This document shows positions 47,306 through 57,400 of a DNA stretch of 64,000 nucleotides, piece after piece (position 1 is the stretch's first letter; each line of letters starts with the position of its first letter). The DNA is from Crataegus laevigata (taxonomy: Eukaryota; Streptophyta; Magnoliopsida; Rosales; Rosaceae): contig OY756942.1 in assembly GCA_963580275.1 (NCBI GenBank), positions 14,218,501 through 14,282,500 of the forward strand. The letters run 5' to 3'. Below the pieces are notes generated by a model that saw only the letters and a program-made list of their open reading frames with translations, did no database searches and had not been told where the DNA came from. A program made the position numbers and the translations under genes.

Positions 47306-47632
47306 TGGAAAGATTCGTCCGGCTAAAGACGTTAAATCAAGCGCTTCTTGGGAGGCAACCCAAGCAACCAGATTTGCATTTCTAAACCCTTCTCTTTACT
47401 GCTTTCATTTTGTTTTGTTTAGTCAGTTGTTTTATTTGGTTGATTTTTGTTTAGTTTATGTTTAAATAAATTAAGGGCAGTATTTATTTGAAGTGCGGGT
47501 AAACAAAGTCTTTTTGCATTAATTTACATATTTTTTACATTTACATATTTTATATTGCTTAAAATAAACTTAAAAAAAAAAAAAAAAAATTTACAATAAT
47601 ACGAAAAACTAATAGTGTTCATTGGTCATTTG
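47306..47632 (+). other. Post-gag junction with Athila-type 3' sequence
   Basis: Directly after the gag stop comes a conserved-looking non-coding motif around GCGCTTCTTGGGAGGCAACC (47341-47360), which I associate with the 3' non-coding part of Athila-group elements. An A-run follows at about 47570-47590. This suggests the pol region was deleted between gag and this segment. Confidence 0.5.
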
Positions 47633-48244
47633 TCATTGGTTAGGTGGTGCCTGAGAAGTCGACGGAGCTCCTGGAAGACGAAGAGCCAGAGTTGGAATCT
47701 CCGGAGCCGGAACGCTTGGTGCAACTCCCGAGGACGAAGGCAACATAAACCTCGGGAGTAGCGCCATGAACCTTTCATGATCGCTCTAGATCCGACCGTC
47801 CGACTCCTGCAGCTGGTCCAGCTTCCTCTTCATGCTGGTCGAGTAACTAGTTGCAAGCATGTGCAACTCCTTGTTCTCGTGCCTGAGTCCTCTGACCTCC
47901 TGCCGAAGACTGGCCACCTCTGCCATCAGCGACTCCACCTGACGAGTTCGGGCAAGCAGGCGCTGGCCCATGTTCGAAACTGAGCCTGCACTCTGGACGC
48001 TGAGGGCAAGGGATTCCTGAACGGCCAGCTCGTCCGACCGCCTAGATAGCATCATATTGTCCCTTGGGGTGAGCAGATTTCTGGCAATCACCGTAGCGGT
48101 GATTTCATTCCTCATCATTGTGTCCCCGACTGTAAGTGGACCATTGAGGGATATGAAGGATGGATTCCAAATGTTGTTCGGAGAAGACGAGTCATCGTCT
48201 TCCCCGACATTCAAGTTTAGGCGACGGTCGGAAGGGCAAGACAT
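47633..48244 (-). CDS. Antisense coiled-coil ORF inside the gag-only Gypsy
   Basis: A minus-strand frame of 204 codons from the ATG at 48244, with one in-frame TAG near 47786-47788. The N-terminal third is acidic with LNLNVGEDDD and WNPSFIS. The middle is a long heptad-rich helix (SVSNMGQRLLARTRQVE, EVASLRQEVRGLRHENKEL, STSMKRKLDQLQES). The C-terminal part beyond the TAG is Pro/Ser/Ala-rich. A CT-rich leader and a TTTTTATAGAGGC TATA-like site (about 48395-48410, minus strand) lie upstream. Base composition differs from the AT-rich surroundings. Antisense ORFs are known in Tat-lineage elements, but their function is not. No domain is recognised. Confidence 0.6.
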
Positions 48245-51200
48245 TTTTAGAGGAGGTTGAGGAAGAAGAGAGCGGAAAGATTATGAGTGCAGAAGTGAAA
48301 GAAGAGTTCGGCAAGATTAAGAGTGCTTACAGAAGGGAGTATTTTCAGAAGGAAGTGTTTGAGGGAGTTCAAGTGTGATGTGAAGCAGAATTAGTGCCTC
48401 TATAAAAAGAAGAAAATGAAGAGCGCCCGCTCCTCAGAGATCAAAGACCGCTCCTCAGAGGTTGAAGACGCGTCCTCGCGCAAATCGAAGGCTGACACTC
48501 ATTTCTCAAAAGAGCCGTTTCCTTTCTCAAAAGCTGGGCTTGACTCAGCAATCACGTGGCTCAGTTTTTCCAGTTTGTCGTGACTCATCACGTGCAGCGT
48601 GGAGCGTTGCGAAAACCACGAGCCGCACCCGGTTTTGAACCCCGGTTTTCAAAGATCATCATTCCAATTTGTCGTCACTCGTCGCATGCGCAGTCAGCTT
48701 CGCGGAAATTACGGACGCGTTGTCAGAAAGCGCGTAACGGGCACTGTTCATCCATCCACCGGCTGCCGACAAATAGTGAGGGAACAGTTCCGGTTGTGAA
48801 GGAAAATTTCTATAAAGTCGACCTTCGCCTTCCACATCAAAGGCACACCTTCACACCCTCTCCACCTCTAAACCTCTCAACCTCTCTTCCTCTCTTCATC
48901 TCCGATAATGTCTTCCCAAAGAAAGCTTTCGAGTTATTCAGTGTTCTTCATCCCTTGGATCACCCCAGAAAACAAACCTTCCAGAGCAAAAGTATTTCAT
49001 ATTAAAAAGGTTAAAAGCAAAAGTATCTCATATTACGCTTTCTCCTCACTTTCATTTGAAGAACATGGAGAAAGTGAGATCCTGATTGCTTACCTAGTCT
49101 TGCTCTCGAGTACTCATCTCAGACCCCTCCCAACCCACTTCAAAAATAAACCTGTGTTGAGGTGCTTCTTCAAAAGCAAAAGTACCTCACAGACGAAGCA
49201 GGAGGAATCTGAGGTGCATCCAGATGAAGGCGGATGGTGAGATGATCCAAGAGTTCAAGAAGATGCCACACCTGCGTGGAGACCGGACTACTTGAAGCAT
49301 GTGGAGACAACGTGCTGAATCATCCTCAACTAAGCTGAGGAGCACTTGCAAGAAGAAGGCCCATCTAGTTCAAGATGAAAGCTGTGGAAAATCAACAAGC
49401 GACCAATGACCACCTATTAGTTCTTTTCGTTGTCTTTTATTTTCATTTTCTATATTTTTCGTTTGCATATTTTCTATATTTTCTTGCGTGCTTAACTGAT
49501 TTATTTCTTTTCTTTGCAGGAACTTTTTGAATATTTCTGCCCTTGAAGTTGATTGCAAAATTTACGTTTGGGGGTCTTCGCTTGGTTTTCTGCAAATTAG
49601 GGAAGTTTTCAGTCCTATTGCTTTATTTTGTTTCGTATTATTTGTTCATTTATATTTTTATTTGCGTATTAATGTTTTCTGACATTGGGGACAATGTCTA
49701 GTTTAAGTGTGGGGGTATCAAGAGTATAAAAAAATGACCAAATTGAAATTTTTTGTACCTTCGACTTTGAACTGGTTTCATTTGTTTCCATGTTATTGCC
49801 TTTTGTTTTCTTAATTAGTTTTGTTTTATTTAATTTTTCGAAAAAAATTTAAAAATCCAAAAATATTGTCTTGTTTTCCTTATAGTTTTGAATTAGATTT
49901 TTATTAGTTTCCCGACCCAATGATATAATTGGATTAAATTTGAACCATGATTATCAAGAACTTAGTTAACATGTGTTATGTGAAATTCCTTATTCTCTTG
50001 TTAGTTTGTACATGTTTGATCATTCTTGAAAAACCAAATGCACATAGCCGTGTTGATGTGAAACTAAAGCATAACTTAAAGCTTCATATGTGAATTTAGT
50101 GACCGTATACATCCTATGTGAGGTTTTTGAGCCTGTTGAAAGTGTGTGCATTTTTCATACACTCCTATTCTTTCATGTGTGATGAACTTATGTGAGATAC
50201 ATCTCTAGAACTTGCGTAACGATCTTTCGAAATATTTGTCATTGATTGCATGAACTTGAAAATGATAGAGGCATTAGGTTCACCACCATGGCCCAAATAA
50301 CCATATTTCCCAAAAAAAAAAAAAAAAAATGATATCATTAGATTGCCTATTTGAGCCGTTTTGTTGAGCCTTTTATTTCTTATCACCTGATATGTTTACC
50401 CTTATACCTCAAACATGTTTCCTTACCCTTTCCAAGCGAGCAATTTGAAACTGTCTTTTGAGAAATGTTTGTGAAGTACTTGGAAGGAGTTTGGCAAAAA
50501 AAATAAGTGTGGGGGTATTTCATATTTGTATTTATTTAAAAAAAAAAAAAAGAAAAGAGAAGAAAAGAAAAAGAAAAAGAAAGATTGTATTCGAAGAAAA
50601 TAAAAAAGTTTAAAGTTTCAGTTTAGGGGTGTGGTTGAAAGTGTCAAAAGAATCGTTGGAAAGTTTGAGTTCTTATAAATCTCAACAAAAGAATCGCTTG
50701 CGATGTAGCTTGGAACTTGTGTTTTCCTATTCTTTCGTTTCAATAGCCCTATCCCTAAGCCTCATTACATCCAATAAAAGTCCTCTTGATTTAAGTTTTG
50801 CAATTATGATTGTGGAGAAGTGATTTTTATGCAAGCTTATGGTAGATCTTTCACATTTGTTTCTTTGAGCGAAACACATTAAAGCTAAACACATGTGTGA
50901 TTGAGTGCATATCCCGTGAGAAGGTTGCTGGTTTGCATATGATGATTTTAAAAATAAAAACTTGAAATTGCATTAGCATGGCTATCTCACACACTACACT
51001 TCAAGGATGATTTAAAGATGACTGCTAATATTTGAATAAGGAAGATGAAATGGGATTAGTTTGTTTTGTGCTAGCTATGGTTCTTGATGATTTGCGTTCT
51101 CGAATGAAATTCTATAAGGGTTACATAGGAGAAAGCTAATGTTTTTCATGTTATTACTTTTTCTTGTTTTCTTTGTTTTGCTCGAGGACTAGCAAAAGCT
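48245..51200 (+). other. 3' internal region of the gag-only Gypsy, no sense gene
   Basis: About 3 kb without a sustained sense ORF. It contains plus-strand TATA-like sites (CTCTATAAAAAG near 48400, TTCTATAAAGTCG near 48810) and two extra copies of the purine tract AAGTGTGGGGGTAT (about 49705-49718 and 50505-50518). The open frames at 48556-49240 overlap one another and resemble no known domain. Confidence 0.6.
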
Positions 51201-51215
51201 AAGTGTGGGGGTATT
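51201..51215 (+). other. Polypurine tract of the gag-only Gypsy
   Basis: AAGTGTGGGGGTAT one base before the 3' LTR. Confidence 0.8.
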
Positions 51216-51403
51216 TGATCGGACCATATTTATACATATTTTTATATCAAATTCACTCGTCTTTTCTTAGTTAGTTCGTTATATTTTGAGCTATTTACGT
51301 TATTTTTATGTTTTATAAGATTATCTAGCTAAGAAAATAAAAATAGAATAAGTGAAGTGTTAAGTAATAAATTCGTCTAAACTATCTTATTATTTAGAAA
51401 ATA

Positions 51404-51441
<38 letters not shown>

Positions 51442-53348
51442 TTATATATTTATTTATTTAAATATGTGTGTCTGTGATAGTTGGCAGCAACAAATGCTTT
51501 CGGTGGAAACTGAATGATGGCTGGCCCTTTTGTTTTTCAAAGGCAGATAGACACAAGGCATAAAACAATAAGGAAAAGATGCATTGGGTGGATATTTTTA
51601 ATTTGGAAAACAAAGCACTAGGAGGGAATGATGGCAGCGTGTTAACAGCAAAAAGGAGGAAAGAGCACTTGCAAAAGAAGGGGGGAAGATCAGAAATAAA
51701 AGAAGTAGAAGGGGAACCTCGGGAAAAGAAAGGAAGGAGGCGCTGAGTTTAGGAGAGGGCAGACTTGGTGGAGAGCTGCCTTCTGGCAGTTTGAGAAAGG
51801 CAGCGCAGGAAGGAGATATATTGGGACAGGCGAGGAGGGTTGGAGCTCCAGAGAGCTCCTCGGAGAGAAAATAAGAAAAAGAAAAAAATATATATATAAA
51901 ATAGAAAGGAATAAAACAGTGAAAAAGAGTTAAGCTTCACGGGGGGGAAATCAAAGGAGGCGTGAAAGGCCTCGGGAGAGCACCAAAGCTGCGCAAGCAG
52001 CCAAGAAATAGGGGGGAGGATTTCATTTCCTTGTGGGGAAGGCTGCCCTTCAAGGCAGCTTTGGGTAGCTGCGAGAGAAGGCCACCAACTGGCGCACGGA
52101 CAGAAGCCCACCAACTGGCGCACCAGGAGCTGATTGGAGGAGGGCGAGTGGGCCTCGGGGAACCAGCGCACAGGACCAACGAAAGGAAGGGCAGTCAGCC
52201 CTTTTGGCAGATTTGCACAGTGGCACCGAGCCAATTAGCACAGATTTTTGAACTCCCCGTTTCGGTTTAATCTCTCCAAACTCTTATGTTTAATTTCTGT
52301 TATTAATAATGTGTAATTAATTTATTTTGGCTAGAGGATAATTCAAAACCATGATTATATTTGTAATTTGAATTGGTAACTTCAGTTGTGATTTCTGAGT
52401 TGTGATTTAATTTGCTTAACTGCTTGATTGATAACTTATTTGTGTATGTTAATTAAGAATGCATACTTAATTTACGCGCATGAATTTGATGCTAGAATAT
52501 AAGTGAATTTCACCTAATCGTTATGAACTTATATTCATGAGTAGTGAAGGTTGTTATCCACAATCGTGTTAAGTAAATTCTTGGCAGGAGTATCATGCTT
52601 TTCATAGTTACGAATGCCTCGTCAGTACTTATAGTTTTCACAAAGCTTAATGATCTTTGATTGTATCTCTATTGTGCTTTTCACGTAGGGGACTTTTAGA
52701 GAATAATTTGAGTTGTTGTATGCTGTTCATCCAATTCAATAACTTAAGGAAAACTTGAGGATTAAAAAAGTGCTGTTCACGGTTAATCTGGAGTAGTGAA
52801 ATTTACAACTTATTGAAAGAACAACTGAAGGTCAATTTAGATTGCATATGTCTTGTGTGGAGAAAAACCCTCTAGCCAATCCGTCGTCCATCCATTCACT
52901 TTTATTTTATGTTTTTGTTAATTTTGTAATTTAGTTAAGTTTAATTTACGTTTCATCAAAACCAAACCCCCCCCCCCCCATTATTATATTATATTATTTA
53001 GTTAGTTTTTATTATTTTTAATCTTTTAATTCGATTTCCGTCCATTTTAGCTCCTAATGTTTATTTAATTTGTTTTTATTATTTTGAGTCATTTTAAGTG
53101 TGTTTAGAGTCTTGAGTTGTTTTGAGTCTTTTGATTTGTTTTAGTTTATTTGTTAGTTTTATTTTGAGTTATTTTAGTTAAGTGTTTTTATTTTAGTTTA
53201 GTGTTTTAAACTTTGTTTTTACGTTTTTAAATTATTTTAGAGGTTTTAGCAAGCCCTCCTAATCCCCGGCCTAGAACGATACCCTACTTACACCTATACT
53301 ACATCTGTCAAAAAGAGGGTTAAATTTGTGCGGTTTAAAATCCCGTCA
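51216..53348 (+). repeat. 3' LTR of the gag-only Gypsy
   Basis: As the 5' LTR but 16 bp longer. The excess lies in the TA run (near 51405-51430) and the poly-C run (near 52968). Confidence 0.93.
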
Positions 53349-53600
53349 ATTTGCATCAGTTTATTTCTGAACCACCTCTTCTTCATTATGACAATTTATC
53401 AGCTCTAGATCTGTGTTCAAACCCAGTTTTTCACACAAGAATCAACCACCTTGACAAAAATTTTAACTTTGTCAGAGGGAAGTTCAAAGAAAAGACTTAC
53501 AAGTGCAATATATGTCAACAGAACACCAAGTTGCAAATATTCGAAAAAAGGGATTGCATGGTCCAGCTTTCTTCAAACATTGTTGCAATATCAAGCTTGG
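53349..53600 (+). pseudogene. Copia-4 RNase H C-terminal fragment
   Basis: Resumes with HQFISEPPLLHYDNLSAL and NPVFHTRINHLDKNFNFVR, the last RNase H block of Copia pol. A frame change follows, then the poly-G tract. Confidence 0.8.
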
Positions 53601-53650
53601 TATACCCAGCTGAGATTTGGGGGGGGGGGGGGACGATAAGTGCAGACACG

Positions 53651-54422
53651 TTTCATTAGCAAATTGAGTGTGAGCCATGTCAGCTAACTATAGTTGAGAT
53701 TGTTGGTAGTTAGCTGAATTGTTAAAGGTTAGTTAGGTTGGTTAGAGGTAAGCTATCATAAGCTAAAGTGTAAAATGCTATATATAGCATTGTTGGAAGT
53801 CACCAGTCCCACATCAGACAGAGGGAGAAGAGAAGAGTACTTTAAATAGAATTACCACACTCTAACTAACATCGAGGTCTTTTTGATAAAACCCCACACC
53901 TGAGGATTGTGCAGGTGGTTAAGAGGGGACAATATCGATGTTGTTGGAGTGAGCCCTCGGTCCGTCGACCTGAAAAATTCTACAAGCATATCTTGTAAGC
54001 CTTTACTTTTTAATGAAAAACAATCTGAAAAATCATAACCATTTCTTCCGTTCTTCTCTTTCTTTCTGCAATTCTTCATACACAGTTCTTCATTTTCTTC
54101 ATCTGATTCATAATAGTTAATATTTCTAACCTCCATTTAACTTTTACTTTCCTTGGGGATTTTGTGTTAATGATGTTTTGTTTACACAACACTGCAGCAA
54201 TAGCAGGTTTAATGTCTGCAGTTCGTCTTTGTTTTGTTCTTTTACGCTAAACTTGACAAGCAGAACATCTTCATACCGAGACATGTTTTAAATAAATGCA
54301 ATTTCATTTCACACGTTATATAAATATCATTCGTCAACAGCATCAACCTTATTTGAAATCCAGCTCGGACTTCGTATTGGTAAAAGAATACATAGAAAAA
54401 CATGTGTAATCCAGAACAGCGA
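53651..54422. other. LTR remnants and H+-ATPase 3' flank
   Basis: 53618-53790, right after the poly-G tract, looks like the start of the Copia-4 3' LTR (TGTTGGTAGTTAGC, then GCTATATATAGC). 53793-53960 resembles another LTR or TRIM end (TGTTGGAAGTCACCAGTCCC, TTGTTGGAGTGAGCCC) but no partner is present. About 54230-54422 would be the 3' untranslated region of the H+-ATPase on the minus strand, with AATAAGG and TTATTTAAA-type poly(A) contexts. Confidence 0.5.
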
Positions 54423-57400
54423 CTAGAGGGTGTAGTTTTGGTTGATGGCATCAATGTCTATACCCTTCAGCTTGGCAAATGACTCAACCTTTCCCTTCAG
54501 AGTGTGAAGCTCCCTCAATCTGCACAATACATAGAAATCTTAGTAATGCCATTGTAATCTTCGGTAGTAGAAAAAAGAACAAGATGAACAAAAGGTTACC
54601 TTGCAATCTCTGCCCGCCTTTTAGCTTCTTCGGCCATGAGATTAATGTCCCTAAAAGTGCCCTTCTCTGTAAACATTTTTGTTTCGCGAGATTGGAGGCC
54701 ATGCAGCGTTCGCTGTTCAGTTGCCCACGCAGCCTCACGAGCTTCCTTCCCAAAGTCGTTTTTGCTGGTAAATGCGGTCTGGTAAGATGGATAAAAGCAC
54801 ATCATATTAATCAGTCTTAACAAAGGAGATTACAATGGTTAAGTAATCAAGGTGAAGTCGGATTCTCACTCTTTGGTCTACTATTAATCCCCAAGCTTTT
54901 CCACTGAGTGCGTAACGGACAGCGAATTTGATAGGATCAAGCAGCAGGTAAATGACGATATTGTACATCCAAATTATACCAGTCCAGCCCCAACCAATAC
55001 TTCTGATTTTTGTAAATTTCCACGTTGCTGTTGCGGATATAACTGTCGCAATCTGCAAATAATTATTGGATGTCAACAAATGTTTCTAAACATTGGAATT
55101 ACTACCGAGGCAGGAACTATTCAGTACCAGTTGAGCGATGATGAAGGCAATGACAAGCAAAAAGCCAGGTCTTTCACGGAAAGACCAACTGCGGGAGCGA
55201 GTGACAAATATCAAGGCCTGGCTGATGGTGCTGATTTGAAGATACAAAGCTGAGGACATCTGATCATTTAGTATAGCTGCTTCATCCTTATTTGTCAAGT
55301 TAAAATGGTGTTTATTGAAGTCTCTCACGTTAAATTTTTCCTGCAAGAACAAAGATCCATGTCATAAACTAGCAATGTAGGACAAACCCATCTCTCATTT
55401 AATCCGTTCTTCAACTGAACAGACATGTTGCCAATGCATATAGTTTAAAAGGGCACCCTGCATGTTAGTATCTGACCTAAAAAATTCGAAGTTTCATTTA
55501 AATTCTTAACAACATGACGATAAAAGGGAGGCCATCTACCGGAAAGAAGTTGGTTTCATAAGATATCCAGAAGAACAAAACAGTAGTTAGACCGAGGTAA
55601 CCACCGAGAGCAATTCCAGTTACAAAAATCTCACTGAGCTTCCAACTGTCAGGAAATGGAGATGGTTTGACCCTATCTTTGGATATGGTCATGATAGTGC
55701 CTGTAAGCAAGCTAACAAGTTAGGTATTGAGCAGGCACACAAATTACAAAGTAACAGATCGATGAAACAGAGAAGTCATGCACAAATTTATTAACGCACA
55801 AAAAGGATCAAACAACGAAAGCTAACCATCGTTAAGAACAGCAATGACAAGAACCATGAAAGGAGGGAAGTCGAATTTCCAGAAGACAGCCAGCAACATA
55901 AAACCTAGCTGTAAAACAACTTGATGTGAGAAAGCTAGGTAAGACTGATGGCAAAAACACAAACACTCTAAAAGTTCCAATGTTAAAAATCATAACTCGA
56001 AAGTGAAACTTACCACAATACGAATGGTGATTGAGACAGCATATATCTAGAAAAGAAAAGATACGAAAGGTAACTAAGCATTTGTTGTAACACAACTAAA
56101 TCTTTAACTTAGTAAATTATGGATGTTGCGGAAATTGTGAGATTACCGTATAGTTTTTCATTCTCTGGAAAATTGCACGGCTTGTTAACACAGCACTAAT
56201 GATCACACTCAATCCAGGTTCTGTTAAAACTATATCAGAAGCGCTACGTGCAGCATCTGTGGAATCTGCTACCGCAATTCCAATGTCAGCTTTCTTTAAA
56301 GCAGGGGCATCATTCACTCCATCACCAGTCATTCCACAGATGTGCTTTCTAGCTTGTAATCTCTTCACAATCTCGTACTTATGCTCTAAAGAAAAATAAC
56401 GTATGATGGGAAATATATATTAAAAAAGGTCAACTCCACAGCGCTTAACACTAAAAGAACAAGACTAACCAGGAAAGACGCCAGCAAAACCATCAGCTTT
56501 TTCAATGAGTTCATCAATGGAAATGGTAGCAAGATCCCCATCCTTACTTTCACCAAGCAGAGCTGAAGAAGGATACATGTTTGTACCCATCCCAAGCCGC
56601 CTTCCTGTTTCCTTACCGATTGCAAGTTGGTCCCCTACAAATTGTGATGCATGAACGTTACATCTCTAATTGATAGCATATTATCTCATAAGCTTGTGGT
56701 GAAACGTATATCAAGGAAAAAAATGAGTGGTAACAGCAGCACATACCAGTGATCATTTTAACGCTGACACCAAGATCCAGAGCTCTTCTGATTGTCTCAG
56801 CACTGTCATGGCGAGGAGGGTCAAAGAGAGGGAGAAGGCCAACAAATTCCCAGGGTCCACCAGGACTGTCTTTGGTTCCAGCAGGTACTTCCTGGAGGAA
56901 ATGACAGTGTCCGTCTCATAAATCTAAACAAAGAAGTCATGTTCACAGGACAAGAAAGAATTCGTATGACATTAGCTACCTGGAGGGCAACACCAAGGGA
57001 TCGTAGTCCACGTTCTGCAAACTTATCAATCATTGCGTGTACCTTCTTCTCAATTGCTGATTTGTTATGTGCCAGATTAAGAATCTATATAGATAATATT
57101 CGGTTAGAGCTAAACAAATCTGGAAGCACCATTAAGGTTTCCACGACTGACGGAAAATTTTTGACATTCGTATTTTACCTGTTCCGGTGCACCTTTGCTG
57201 ACCCTGTGCATTTTATCAGCGGCATCAATGTATGTGAGTGCGGTTCTTTTATCGGTAGGATTGAATGGAAGGAAGTGAATTTCTCTGATTCCGGTGCGTG
57301 CCTGAAAATGTCAATATAAGGGTTACATAAGTATCAAACGAAAACTACAGATAAGAATAAAAATCACAGAATTGGAAAGATTAATTTGCAAATACCTCCT

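Larger units (their letters stand above)
43203..53348 (+). mobile_element. Gag-only Gypsy retrotransposon (TR-GAG-like), 10.1 kb, young
   Basis: LTRs at 43203-45319 (2117 bp) and 51216-53348 (2133 bp) differ at roughly five bases plus TA and C tract lengths. ATTTG flanks both ends (43198-43202, 53349-53353). TGGCGCCGTTGCCGGGGA forms the primer site and AAGTGTGGGGGTAT the purine tract. Gag is the only sense gene. No protease, RT, RNase H or integrase is seen in the 3.9 kb that follow it. An antisense ORF lies at 47633-48244. It must be mobilised by an autonomous Athila/Tat-type partner. Confidence 0.92.
34820..53650 (+). mobile_element. Copia-4, decayed, split by two Gypsy-type insertions
   Basis: Plus-strand Copia domains appear in order in three blocks: gag (34820-35700), RT and RNase H (41835-43202), and the end of RNase H (53349-53600), then a poly-G purine tract at 53618-53632. 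The intervening 35705-41830 and 43203-53348 are separate elements. At the second split the ATTTG duplication lets the RNase H frame continue exactly when the insert is set aside. Protease, integrase and the start of RT are missing at the first split. The 5' LTR was not identified. Confidence 0.8.

Noticed and set aside
53618..53635. Poly-G run as a telomeric or G-quadruplex control element
   Set aside because: It sits exactly where the Copia-4 polypurine tract is expected and has probably expanded by slippage.
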